The position numbers and the translations under genes are program-made. The notes beneath the pieces were generated by a model. The model searched no databases. It saw only the letters and a list, made by a program, of their open reading frames with translations, and was not told the origin of the DNA. Of a DNA stretch of 64,000 nucleotides, positions 19,477 to 28,536 are shown one piece after another. Source of the DNA: Candidatus Burkholderia humilis (GTDB lineage Bacteria; Pseudomonadota; Gammaproteobacteria; Burkholderiales; Burkholderiaceae); NCBI GenBank assembly GCA_001184405.1, contig LFMX01000013.1, forward strand, positions 16,249-80,248, read 5' to 3'. The first letter of the stretch is position 1, and every line of letters begins with the position of its first letter.

Positions 19477-20922
19477 GTGACATCGGATAACGAAACCCCG
19501 GCCGGCCGCCTCGTGCTCGAGGCGGTGCGCACGGCGGTTTCGGATGCTGCGCTTTCTCCCCATTCTCTTTTGGCCGTTGCGCTGTCCGGCGGACTCGATT
19601 CCACCGTTTTACTCGATGCCGCCGTGCGTGCGTTCGGCGCGGATCGCGTGGTCGCGTTTCATATTCATCACGGGCTGAGTCCGAACGCGAATGCGTGGGA
19701 CGCGCATTGCGATGCGTTCGCTGCATCGCTCGATGTGCGCTATGCGTCCCGCCATGTCGATGTCGCGCGCGCCAACGGCGAAAGTCTGGAAGCGGCGGCG
19801 CGCGAGGCGCGGTATCGCGCGCTCGATGCGCTCTGCGACGAACACGGCGCGAGCGCGTTGCTGATTGCGCATCATGCGGACGATCAGGCCGAAACGGTGC
19901 TGCTGCAATTGCTGCGCGGCGCAGGCGTCGCCGGGCTGGCCGCAATGGCGCCGCAGCATGCCGACGGCGTGGCGGTTCCGCGTCTGCGTCCGCTGTTGAA
20001 ACTGCTGCGCGCGCAGCTCGAGCAATACGCGCACGAGCGCGATCTGAGCTGGATCGACGATGAATCCAACGCCGACACGCGCTACTCGCGTAACGCGTTG
20101 CGTCATGATGTGCTGCCGGTGCTGGCGGTCCATTTCCCCGGTTTTCGCGATGCGCTCGCGCGCACGGCATCGCACGCGGCGTCGGCGCAAAGGCTGCTGG
20201 ATCAGCTCGCATCGATCGATTTCGATACCGCGCGCAACGCGGCGGAAGAGGGCGCGCTGAACCTCGACGCGCTGCTCGCCCTCGACGATGAACGCGCGAT
20301 CAACCTCTTACGTTACTGGATTCGCTCGCGCGGTTTGCTCGCAGCATCGACGGCGCGCATCGCGGATATGTTGCGTCAGTTGCGTGATGCCGCCGATGCG
20401 CCGAGCGGCCACGCGCTGCGCATCGATCACGCGGGTCATAGCTTGCGCATGTATCGCAACGCGCTTTTCTGGGAGCCGGGCGACAGCGGTGACGCGCCCA
20501 ATCTCGACGAAGGCGCGGCCGCGCCGAAAGCCGTCAGCGAGTTGCACTGGCAGGGTGAGGAAGTGTGGCGTCTGCCGCAATGGTGCGGCTCGTTCGTGTT
20601 CGAGCCGGTCGATTCCATCGACACGCCCCTGGACGATGTCGTCGGCGAAGGCGTGTTGCGCGCGGCGCCGCTGATCGCGCGTTCGCGCATGGGCGGCGAA
20701 CGCATGCGTTTTCATGCCGATGCACCCAGCCGCACGCTGAAGAACCTCTTTCAGGAGCGCGGCGTGCCCGCGTGGAAGCGCGATGTGCCGCTGCTGTTCG
20801 CGGGTGCGGCGCTGCTGCTGCTTTTCGTGCCGCATGTCGGCGTGAATCGGGAAGCGGCGGCGGATGCGTCGAGCGGGGCGTTGCGGCGTATCGTATGGCG
20901 GCCGGATTTGCTGCTCGCCTGA
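19477..20922 (+). CDS. tilS: tRNA(Ile)-lysidine synthetase TilS
   Basis: A 481-residue enzyme that converts C34 of tRNA-Ile(CAU) to lysidine, allowing AUA decoding. The PP-loop ATP site is AVALSGGLDSTVLLD; FHIHHGLSPNA and AHHADDQAETVLLQLLRGAG follow. The C-terminal TilS domains include RTLKNLFQERGVPAWKR. The start is GTG at 19477, 34 bases after accA, so the two are probably co-transcribed. Intact. Confidence 0.95.
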   Translation: MTSDNETPAGRLVLEAVRTAVSDAALSPHSLLAVALSGGLDSTVLLDAAVRAFGADRVVAFHIHHGLSPNANAWDAHCDAFAASLDVRYASRHVDVARANGESLEAAAREARYRALDALCDEHGASALLIAHHADDQAETVLLQLLRGAGVAGLAAMAPQHADGVAVPRLRPLLKLLRAQLEQYAHERDLSWIDDESNADTRYSRNALRHDVLPVLAVHFPGFRDALARTASHAASAQRLLDQLASIDFDTARNAAEEGALNLDALLALDDERAINLLRYWIRSRGLLAASTARIADMLRQLRDAADAPSGHALRIDHAGHSLRMYRNALFWEPGDSGDAPNLDEGAAAPKAVSELHWQGEEVWRLPQWCGSFVFEPVDSIDTPLDDVVGEGVLRAAPLIARSRMGGERMRFHADAPSRTLKNLFQERGVPAWKRDVPLLFAGAALLLLFVPHVGVNREAAADASSGALRRIVWRPDLLLA

Positions 20923-21212
20923 GCATCGGCGCGATTATGCGTGCAGGAAAGCGGTAAAAAGCGCCGCTATCTTGTAATTTCAGGCCCGATCGGGTAGATT
21001 AATTCGTTTGTCCGCCAGCGGTTTTTGCGTGGCATCTCCGTTCAAAAGACGCGATTTTCGCCGGCAAACCACGCTTTCGTGCGCAGGAACCTCGCGCCGG
21101 GCGGCGCGTATCGTTGCTGGCTTCAATCATCCCCGAAGTCATCGAGTATCGCGTCAAAGCGCAACGCATCGAACGCGTGCAGCGCGGTTTTCCCTCCAGT
21201 TCAAGAACGACA

Positions 21213-22463
21213 ATGGCACTCATCGTACACAAATACGGCGGCACTTCGATGCGCTCGGTCGAGCGCATCAAGAACGTCGCCAAGCGCGTCGCCAAATGGC
21301 ACAAGGCCGGTCACAAGATGGTCGTCGTGCCCTCGGCGATGTCCGGCGAAACCAACCGTTTGCTCGGTCTCGCGCGCGACATCAAGGCGGACGCGGACCC
21401 GCGCGAACTCGACATGATTGCCTCCACCGGCGAGCAGGTGAGCGTCGGCCTTCTGGCCATCGCCCTGCACGCGGAAGGCATCGACGCCGTGAGTTATGCC
21501 GGCTGGCAAGTGCCCATCAGGACGGACAGCGTGTTCACGAAGGCGCGCATCAGCCAGATCGACGGCGATCGCGTGCTGAAGGATCTCGACGCGGGCAAGG
21601 TCGTGGTCATCACGGGCTTTCAGGGCGTGGATCCGGAAGGTCACATCGCGACGCTCGGCCGTGGCGGCTCGGACACGTCGGCGGTGGCGGTCGCGGCCGC
21701 GCTCAAGGCGGAAGAGTGCCTGATCTACACGGACGTCGATGGCGTTTATACGACCGATCCGCGCGTCGTCGAAGAGGCGCGCAAACTCGACCGCGTGACC
21801 TTCGAGGAAATGCTGGAAATGGCGAGCCTCGGCTCAAAAGTGCTGCAGATCCGTTCGGTCGAATTCGCGGGCAAGTATCAGGTGAAGACGCGCGTGCTCT
21901 CCAGCCTGACCGATCCGCTGATGCCGCTCGACACCGAGATGCACTCCGGCACCCTGATTACTTTTGAAGAAGACGAGAACATGGAAAAAGCAGTGATTTC
22001 TGGCATCGCGTTCCAGCGCGACGAAGCGCGCATCGCGGTGATGGGCGTGCCGGACAAGCCAGGCGTCGCGTATCAGATTCTCGGCCCGGTCGCCGATGCG
22101 AACATCGACATCGACATGATCATTCAAAACCAGAGCGTGAACGGCAAGACCGACTTCACGTTCACAGTCGGCCGTGGCGACTACCAGCGCGCGCTCGATA
22201 TCCTGAACAACACGGTCAAGGGTTACGTTCAGGCCGAAACTGTGCTGGGCGATCCGAAGGTGTCGAAGGTATCGGTCGTCGGCGTGGGCATGCGTTCGCA
22301 CGTGGGTATCGCGAGCACGATGTTCCGCACGCTGTCGGAAGAGGGCATCAACATTCAGATGATCTCGACCTCGGAAATCAAGATTTCGGTGTTGATCGAC
22401 GAGAAATACACGGAACTGGCCGTGCGCGCGCTGCACAAGGCGTTCGAGCTGGATCGCGCGTAA
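21213..22463 (+). CDS. lysC: Aspartate kinase
   Basis: A 416-residue monofunctional aspartokinase making aspartyl phosphate for lysine, threonine, methionine and diaminopimelate. The kinase domain starts MALIVHKYGGTSM; two C-terminal ACT domains (IAVMGVPDKPGVAYQILG, SVVGVGMRSHVGIASTMF) give feedback control. The ATG at 21213 is the family start. In relatives the phosphate-binding segment reads KYGGTSMGS; here codon 14 is CGC, giving KYGGTSMRS, a bulky charged residue at a position normally Gly or Ala. The frame is otherwise intact. Confidence 0.93.
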   Translation: MALIVHKYGGTSMRSVERIKNVAKRVAKWHKAGHKMVVVPSAMSGETNRLLGLARDIKADADPRELDMIASTGEQVSVGLLAIALHAEGIDAVSYAGWQVPIRTDSVFTKARISQIDGDRVLKDLDAGKVVVITGFQGVDPEGHIATLGRGGSDTSAVAVAAALKAEECLIYTDVDGVYTTDPRVVEEARKLDRVTFEEMLEMASLGSKVLQIRSVEFAGKYQVKTRVLSSLTDPLMPLDTEMHSGTLITFEEDENMEKAVISGIAFQRDEARIAVMGVPDKPGVAYQILGPVADANIDIDMIIQNQSVNGKTDFTFTVGRGDYQRALDILNNTVKGYVQAETVLGDPKVSKVSVVGVGMRSHVGIASTMFRTLSEEGINIQMISTSEIKISVLIDEKYTELAVRALHKAFELDRA

Positions 22464-22573
22464 TTCACGCGAATGTGTTACGCGGATGTGGAGGCTCGCG
22501 GGCCTTTGCATCGTGTTGGTCTGCGGCGGTTGGTGCGTGAAGTGAAACAATTGCAGAAAAGCGTCATGTGAAT

Positions 22574-22602
22574 TTGACCACGGCCACCGAACACGCTATT
22601 AT
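22574..22602 (+). promoter_or_regulatory. Sigma-70 promoter of tRNA-Ser
   Basis: TTGACC and TATTAT separated by 17 bases, 43 bases upstream of the tRNA. Confidence 0.75.
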
Positions 22603-22645
22603 TTTAATCTCGTTGCGCTGCACTCCCGGTGCGACGAAAAGTTCG

Positions 22646-22738
22646 GGAGACGTGGCCGAGAGGTCGAAGGCACTCCCCTGCTAAGGGAGCATCTGGCCAA
22701 AAACTGGATCGAGGGTTCGAATCCCTCCGTCTCTGCCA
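22646..22738 (+). tRNA. tRNA-Ser (anticodon GCU)
   Basis: A 93-base tRNA including an encoded CCA. Acceptor GGAGACG pairs with CGTCTCT. The anticodon GCT at 22680-22682 sits between CTCCC/GGGAG-type arms. The long variable arm (CATCTGGCCAAAAACTGGATC) is typical of serine tRNAs, and the T-arm is GAGGGTTCGAATCCCTC. It decodes AGC and AGU. Confidence 0.97.
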
Positions 22739-22750
22739 GGAGTAATAATA

Positions 22751-22789
22751 AAAGAGCCCCGTAAGTTCAAGGACTTGCGGGGCTCTTTC
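22751..22789 (+). terminator. Rho-independent terminator after tRNA-Ser
   Basis: Stem AAGAGCCCCG.../...CGGGGCTCTT with a T-rich end. Confidence 0.85.
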
Positions 22790-23192
22790 TTTGTGCGCTC
22801 GGAATGGCTGGCTTTGCGTCACGACGCGAGCAGCGCGGTGAATTTCGGCTTCGTCCTCTGCGAAAACCGAATCGAATAGCGTACCTAACGATCCCGCGCC
22901 CTACAAAAACTGTTTCCTCTCAGCTATAGGCCATCGCTTGCCAATAAGCGCGCAAGACGTCTCCTCGCCGCCCCCGCAATCACGAGCCAAAAAGCATGTA
23001 TTTGTGGCAAATCTTTGCTGAAGAGAAGTTTTGGGATATTTCTGCAATCAGATGCTGCGCATCAGCAATTACGCTTACGTGTTGCCTGTTTAAGCAACGT
23101 CCTTGCGATGCGCATTTCCGCGTGTTGCTTTCAGTAACGGAGCGTCGTCCGCGATGAATGCGTGGGCGAAGGTTCGCCTTTTGTAGCATTTC
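22790..23192. other. Intergenic region before the outer-membrane barrel gene
   Basis: About 400 bases without a convincing gene. Base composition is less GC-rich than its surroundings between about 22980 and 23110. I recognise no promoter, RNA gene or gene remnant with confidence. Confidence 0.4.
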
Positions 23193-23687
23193 ATGACAAG
23201 CATCAAGAAAGCAGTCCTCCCGTTGATCCTCGCATTGGCCGGCGTCACCCAAGTTCAGGCGAGCGAATTCGCCGGCGCGTTCGTCGGTGCGAAAGCAGGT
23301 CTCAACTGGTCCGACGCGACGGGTCACACTTATGAATCGACGCATACGACCGGTTTCCCCGGCCTGACGATCGGCTATAACTACGATCTCGCGCCCGTGC
23401 TGGTCGGTATCGAAGGATTCGCGGATTTCCACGGCGGCTCGACGACCAAGAAGGACGCGGGTATCGACGCCAAGCTCGGCTTGCCGCTCAATCACGTCAT
23501 GCCCTACGCGCGCATCGGCTTTATGGGAACGTGGCCAGACACGTGCCTGCACTATGGCGTGGGCGCCGAGTACAAGTTCGCAAAGCAGTGGAGCGTGGCG
23601 GGCGAATGGACGGTCGATCGCGCCCATTACGATGGCGGTCATCGTCAGAACAACAGCCTGACCGTCGGCATGCACTACTTCTTCTGA
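23193..23687 (+). CDS. Small outer-membrane beta-barrel protein
   Basis: A 164-residue exported protein with signal peptide TSIKKAVLPLILALAGVTQVQ, cleaved near QAS. The mature part has alternating beta strands (AGAFVGAKAGLNWSDA, GLTIGYNYDLAPVLVGIEGF, WSVAGEWTVDRAHY) and ends YFF; a C-terminal aromatic is typical of BamA-assembled barrels. The pattern fits the OmpA-like/opacity-type 8-stranded barrel superfamily. Specific function unknown. Confidence 0.75.
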   Translation: MTSIKKAVLPLILALAGVTQVQASEFAGAFVGAKAGLNWSDATGHTYESTHTTGFPGLTIGYNYDLAPVLVGIEGFADFHGGSTTKKDAGIDAKLGLPLNHVMPYARIGFMGTWPDTCLHYGVGAEYKFAKQWSVAGEWTVDRAHYDGGHRQNNSLTVGMHYFF

Positions 23688-23755
23688 TTGTTTCAATCGC
23701 AGCGCGAGCGCATCACGCTCGCGCCTGCATCAACTTTCGACTGCGCGCAGCGGTT

Positions 23756-24523
23756 TTACTTCCCCGACGCAATCCGATCCTCGATATGCTTCGCGCGCGC
23801 CGGCGACGACGGGTGCGAACTCAGCATGCTCGACTCGCCGCCATCGATGGTCGCGAGCTTCTGGAACGCCGTCACGAGTCCCTGCGGGTTGTAGCCTTTT
23901 TTCTTCTGCATATCGAACGAGTAGTCGTCGGCAGCGGATTCCTGCGATTGCGAGAACTGCGCGTTGACGAACTTCTCCGAAAGATTGCCCAACTGCGACG
24001 CCGACAGATTGCCGATGACGCCGCCCGCCGACGACACCACCGAGCGCGCCGCCGACGTCGCGTACGCGACCTGCATCACCTTCTTCGTGTGGCCGAGCGC
24101 AACGTGGCCCATTTCGTGGCCGACGACGCCGCGCACTTCTTCATCCGTCATCAGATCCATCAGGCCGCTATAGACGCGCACGCAACCATTGGCCATCGCC
24201 CAGGTGTTCACGTCCTTCGTCAGATAAACCTTGTAGTTGACCGGCACGCCGTTGATGTTGTCGCCGAGCTGCTTCGAGATCGTGTTCAGGCGCTTTGTGT
24301 ACGTGCTGGATGCCGGCGCAATCTGGTTCTCTTTGTCCAGATCGGCGCAGGATTTATCGGAGAGCGTGCGCACGTCGGTGTCGCTCAGCGTCAGCGCCTG
24401 CGTGGCGAGCTGCCCCGTCTGCATGAGCTGGTTCGGGTCCATGCTGCTCAAGCTCGCCATCTTGCTGCACGATGCCAGCGTGAAAATCGCCATTCCCGCC
24501 AGCGCGATGCGGATGATCGTCAT
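23756..24523 (-). CDS. M48-family metallopeptidase, lipoprotein (LoiP/YcaL-like)
   Basis: A 255-residue zinc peptidase. From the ATG at 24523 (AAAAGG upstream) it has a signal and lipobox IFTLASC at about residue 19, so it is a periplasm-facing lipoprotein. The zinc motif HEMGH (GVVGHEMGHVALGH) and the downstream Glu in QSQESAADDYSF are the M48 ligands, and SSHPSSPARAKHIEDRI is the typical C-terminal segment. Related E. coli proteins act in outer-membrane quality control. It is separated from the mdc operon by 188 bases with no gene. Confidence 0.88.
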   Translation of the reverse strand: MTIIRIALAGMAIFTLASCSKMASLSSMDPNQLMQTGQLATQALTLSDTDVRTLSDKSCADLDKENQIAPASSTYTKRLNTISKQLGDNINGVPVNYKVYLTKDVNTWAMANGCVRVYSGLMDLMTDEEVRGVVGHEMGHVALGHTKKVMQVAYATSAARSVVSSAGGVIGNLSASQLGNLSEKFVNAQFSQSQESAADDYSFDMQKKKGYNPQGLVTAFQKLATIDGGESSMLSSHPSSPARAKHIEDRIASGK

Positions 24524-24711
24524 GTTTATGCCTTTTTGTTGAGTGAGGTGATCGTCGTTCGGCGGATCGATGCAGATATCGATCCGATTGCGGACGGAGG
24601 CCAATGCTCAAGGCTGCTTGACCTGTTCGCCACCGGAAAATTCCGATTTTGCTTACAGGGGATGACAAAATGCTATCGGAAAACGCGCGTTGGCCGTCTC
24701 CAAAAAGCGAA

Positions 24712-25623
24712 TCAATCGGCGGCGCGCTGGCGGGCTGCGCGCACGCGCGCGGCGATCGATGCAACCGGCGACGCATCCATCGCAAAAGCGGGCGTGTCGG
24801 GGAGCGCGTCGGCGGCGAGTTGCGTGAGCGACTGGCCGGGCGGCATCTCGACGAAGCACGTCGCGCCGAGTTCGGCGAGGGCGATCGTCGAATCGTGCCA
24901 GCGCACCGGATAGCGCAGGTTGGTCGCGAGGTCGTCGCGCACGGCATCGGCATGGCGCAGCACGCGCGCTCCGCGATTGCCGATATAGGCAATGCGCGGC
25001 TTGTGAAGCGTGACGTTTCCAGCGGTTTCCGTGAGACGCGCCGCCGCCTCTTCCAGCAAGACGCAGTGCGACGGCACGCTCACCGCGAGCCGTTCCGCTT
25101 TGCGTGCGCCGCGTTCGAGCGCTTCGTCGCTGCCGGAAACGACGATCTGCCGCGGCGCGTTCAGATTGCCGATGTAGGCATCGGCGTGACTGTCGGCGAT
25201 GACGCGGGCGATGTCGCGCTCGTTCAGCCCGAGCACGGCGAGCATGCCGTAGTCGCGCGGATACGCGTCCTGCATCAACCGGGCGCGCAGGCGAACGAGC
25301 GTGAGGGCATCGGCGAAATCGATCGCGCCGGCCACGACCGCTGCGCCGTACGCGCCGACCGACAGACTCGCGACCGCCTCCGGCTTGATGCCTTCCTCCG
25401 CGAGCGAGCGCGCCGCCGCCACGCCGGCCGCGACGAGCGTGATCTGCACCGCGACGGTCGAGGCGAGCGCATCGGCGTGATCGAGTTGCAGGATGTCTTC
25501 GTTCAGCGCGTCGGAGGCTTCGGCGTAGGTGCGCGCGATCGTCGGATGCGGCTTGTCGCCGCCCACGCGATGCAGAAAGCCTGCCGTCTGCGCGCCCTGT
25601 CCGGGAAAGAGGTAAGCGATCAC
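24712..25623 (-). CDS. mdcH: Malonate decarboxylase epsilon subunit (malonyl-ACP loading acyltransferase) MdcH
   Basis: A 303-residue acyltransferase that charges the malonate decarboxylase acyl carrier protein with malonyl groups from malonyl-CoA. FPGQGAQTAGFLH is the oxyanion motif, SLSVGAYGAAVVAG carries the nucleophilic Ser, and VSVPSHCVLLEEA holds the catalytic His. The start is GTG at 25623, overlapping the mdcG stop as GTGA. The frame appears intact, but its carrier substrate (MdcC) has no gene in this operon, so its function is probably lost. Confidence 0.85.
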   Translation of the reverse strand: MIAYLFPGQGAQTAGFLHRVGGDKPHPTIARTYAEASDALNEDILQLDHADALASTVAVQITLVAAGVAAARSLAEEGIKPEAVASLSVGAYGAAVVAGAIDFADALTLVRLRARLMQDAYPRDYGMLAVLGLNERDIARVIADSHADAYIGNLNAPRQIVVSGSDEALERGARKAERLAVSVPSHCVLLEEAAARLTETAGNVTLHKPRIAYIGNRGARVLRHADAVRDDLATNLRYPVRWHDSTIALAELGATCFVEMPPGQSLTQLAADALPDTPAFAMDASPVASIAARVRAARQRAAD

Positions 25624-26364
25624 GACGCGCTCCACAGATCGGCGGTAAGGCGCGGGCCGTCGGCGTGGCGCAGCATCACGCGCACGTTCGAGCGATCGGC
25701 GCGCGCGAATTCCGCGAGGGAAAACGCCGCGCCGGGCGTTTCGATCTGCACGTCGATGCGCGGGCCGATTTCTTTCGCCGCTTGCGAGAGCGCGTCGAAA
25801 AGCGCGGTGGCGCGATCGTGCGAAATCCGCGTCGGTGCGCAGATGATGAGATCGAGATCGCTTGCGTGTGTGACCGTCGGCATGCCGCTCGCGAGTTCGA
25901 ATCCGGCACTGCCGGCGGGGCCCCAATCGAGATCGATGATCGGCGTAATCGCGCGCAGCAGTTCGAACGCCGGAAGCCGCGCGCGAGACGGATCAGGCTC
26001 GCGCGTGCGCAAGTCTTCAGGCGTGTGAATCACGTCGATGCAGCGCGCATCGAGCCACGTGCCGAAACGCTCGCCGCGCGTTGTGCCGCGAATACCGATG
26101 GGGACGGCTTCGAAGACCGGCAGCGGCGCTTCGGGTTCGCCGAAGCTCGCGTCATCGTCGCGGACGAGACGGCCGCGCGGCAGACCCGCGTGCATATAAG
26201 TGACATTTTCGCAGAGACGCGGCGCGGTCAACGCGTCGCAACCACGGCGCCCGCCGCACCACGACAAACGGCGCTCGCGCCAACGCTGCTTCGACCTACG
26301 GCGGCGCATCGGCGAACGGCGGCGTGTCGTGCGCGAGACGCAGCAGATCGTGCGGACGAATCAC
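25620..26364 (-). pseudogene. mdcG: Malonate decarboxylase holo-ACP synthase MdcG, nonsense and frameshift
   Basis: MdcG attaches the triphosphoribosyl-dephospho-CoA prosthetic group to MdcC. From the GTG at 26364, overlapping the mdcE stop, the frame reads VIRPHDLLRLAHDTPPFADA then PP and TAG at 26296-26298, where relatives have Trp. The same frame continues as VEAALARAPFVVVRRAP. The nucleotidyltransferase part (GSAGFELASGMPTVT, then HASDLDLIICAP) lies in another frame, so an indel falls between about 26250 and 26100. Two independent lesions make it non-functional. Confidence 0.8.
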
Positions 26365-27158
26365 GCGTTCCACTGCTCGCGCATCCGTTTGCGCACGTCG
26401 ATCGATGCCGCGCGCGTGCGCTTCGCATCGGCGGAAGCGAGCCAGTTCGAGAGATCGCGCGGACCGCTGCGTGCATCCTTCACCGCCGCCGCAAGCGATG
26501 TCCGCACGCGTTCGATATTGGCGGAAGATGGCGCGTCTGCATCGATGCCTTCGATCAGTTCGTGCAGCAAACCGAGCCGTGCATATGCGCTCATCTTGTA
26601 TGACATCGGCAGAACGGTATCGCCAAGCGCGTCGAGACTCTCGACGCTGCGCCGCGTGACGCGCGCGGCCGCTTCCTTGCCCATCGCATGAACTGCGGTG
26701 CCGGGCGCATCGAGCGCGACGATCCGGTTCGCCTGATACCCATGCGCGAGATACGCGCCCGACATCGCCGGACCGACGAGCAGCGCAATCACCGGATGCC
26801 CGGCGAGCCGCGCGCTGGCGTAGGCATCGACGGCGGCGCATGCGAGATGAATGCCGAGCAATTCCTCGCGCCGTCCGTACGCCTGACTTTTGACATCGAC
26901 GATGGCGACGATCGGGCGCTTCACGTTCGCGTCGCGATCGGCGTCGATCACGTTACGCACCGCGCGCGCAAGCAGCCAGCCTTGTTCGAGCCCGACGACG
27001 TTCTCGCGTGCGCGCGGGAAGCGGTTCGCGGGATCGGGCACGACGGCGATGAACGCGGCGCGCTCGCCGTCGAATTCGCCGTCGCGCGCGCGAATCGGGC
27101 CAAATTCAGGACCGGAAGACGGGGCAAGCGAATCGAGCCAGCGTTGGCCACGGGTCAT
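26361..27158 (-). CDS. mdcE: Malonate decarboxylase gamma subunit (MdcE)
   Basis: A 265-residue crotonase-fold/carboxyltransferase-like subunit. With MdcD it decarboxylates malonyl-ACP to acetyl-ACP. Family segments are GLEQGWLLARAVRNVI, YGRREELLGIHLACAA and ALLVGPAMSGAYLAHGYQA. The ATG at 27158 overlaps the mdcD stop (ATGA), and its own stop overlaps the mdcG start (GTGA), so translational coupling was the original design. The frame is intact although its obligate partner MdcD is truncated and frameshifted. Confidence 0.85.
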   Translation of the reverse strand: MTRGQRWLDSLAPSSGPEFGPIRARDGEFDGERAAFIAVVPDPANRFPRARENVVGLEQGWLLARAVRNVIDADRDANVKRPIVAIVDVKSQAYGRREELLGIHLACAAVDAYASARLAGHPVIALLVGPAMSGAYLAHGYQANRIVALDAPGTAVHAMGKEAAARVTRRSVESLDALGDTVLPMSYKMSAYARLGLLHELIEGIDADAPSSANIERVRTSLAAAVKDARSGPRDLSNWLASADAKRTRAASIDVRKRMREQWNA

Positions 27159-28536
27159 GATTGTCTCCACAAAGCACGCAGCGTATCGGGATCGATGGCA
27201 TCCGGATTCACCTTCGCCAGCCGCTCGATAAAACCGTCTACATCTTCCGTGCGATGCCGCTGCGGCACGCCGCGCGAAAACGCCGCGAGCAGCGCATCGC
27301 GGACCTGGGCGGAATCGTCTTCGACGAGCGTATCCGCGAGACCGGCCGCGACGCGTTGCTCGCCGCCGATCATCGACCAGATCAGGCCAGGCGGCGGTCG
27401 TGCGAATCCAGTTCCTCGATACCCGCTTCCTGTTCGATCACTTCCGGCCCGTTCATGCCGAGCCGCGCCTGCCGCGTCATCACGAGTTCGGTGCACAGCG
27501 TGGCGGCAAGCGACATGCTACCGAAGCAGCCGACCATGCCGCCGATCACGTCGACGCCCGGCACGTGTCGCCGCAGCGCGACGATCGCCGCCTGAATTTC
27601 CGCGATGACGGCAAGCCCGAGATTCGCCTCTTGCAGCCGCACGCCGCCGGTTTCGAACAGGATGACGGGACGTATCGTGCGTCCGGCTTCGAACTCGGTC
27701 AGCGCCATTTCGAGCGCCGCCGCGATCTTCGCGCCTGACACTTCGCCGGTGCTGCCGCTCTGAAACGCCGGCTCGATCGCCGCGATTAGCGCAAGCAAAT
27801 CGCGATCGAGCCGGACGAGCGCGGCGCGGCCTGCTTCATGCGCCATGCCGCCTGCGTCGATCACGCGGCGCGCGCCGTGTTGCGCCGTGTGCAGGCCGCC
27901 GCGATGCAAAAGACACGTGTCATCGAGCCGCGCGTCGTGTTCGGCGAGACCGCGCGCGCGGGCATTGCGCAAAGCGGGCAAACCGATGCGCAACGCGTGC
28001 GGAAAGCCATCGCGCGCTTCGCCTCTTGCGCCCGCAACATGAAAGCGCTCGCTGACTTTCGCGCCGTGACTTTGCGCCGCGGCAACGGGTGCGAAGCGAT
28101 CTTCGAAGCAAGCGATGTCGGCCGCAGATGCGCAAATCGCTTCGCTATCGCCGGGCGCGTTCATCGCGGCTCTGGCACACAGCAAACCGACGATCCAGAT
28201 CGCCCCGCGATGCGCGTTGCTGCCCGCGGTGGCGCGCATCATCGCGCGTTCGCCTTCGCGGCCGATGCGCGCCAGTTGTTCGCGCAATGCCTGCGACGGC
28301 GGCGCATCGCTCGCGGCGTGCGCCATCGCCAGAAAGGCCGGTTCGAGCGCGTCGGCGGAGCGCAGCATCGTGTCCAGATCGAGATCGCGATGCGCGCGGC
28401 TGCCACGTGCATCGACCAGAGCGGGTTTCGGCGTGAGACGCGCTTCGGCGACCAACGCGTCCACCACGCACCGCGCGATGCGCACCGGCGGCAGCGCGCA
28501 CGCGACATCGCGTAAGGAAAGGGGCCGGGCGCTCAT
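27155..28536 (-). pseudogene. mdcB-mdcD: mdcB'-'mdcD deletion fusion (mdcC lost), plus frameshift
   Basis: From ATG 28536 (MSARPLSLRDVACALPPVRI) the first 245 or so residues are MdcB, the triphosphoribosyl-dephospho-CoA synthase (EARLTPKPALVDARGS, THRGAIW-like NAHRGAIW, DTCLLHRGG). At about 27795 the frame passes directly into the middle of MdcD, the beta subunit (IEPAFQSGSTGEVSGAKI, LFETGGVRLQEANLGLAVIA). The end of MdcB, all of MdcC (the acyl carrier) and the first 70-80 residues of MdcD are absent, a loss of roughly 650-700 bases. A further indel near 27385 shifts the MdcD tail (GLIWSMIGGEQRVAAGLADT) into another frame. A perfect 13-base inverted repeat flanks the fusion point. Confidence 0.85.
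27768..27814. repeat. 13-bp perfect inverted repeat at the mdcB/mdcD fusion point
   Basis: CCGGCTCGATCGC (27768-27780) and GCGATCGAGCCGG (27802-27814) with a 21-base spacer, exactly where MdcB-like sequence gives way to MdcD-like sequence. Confidence 0.8.
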
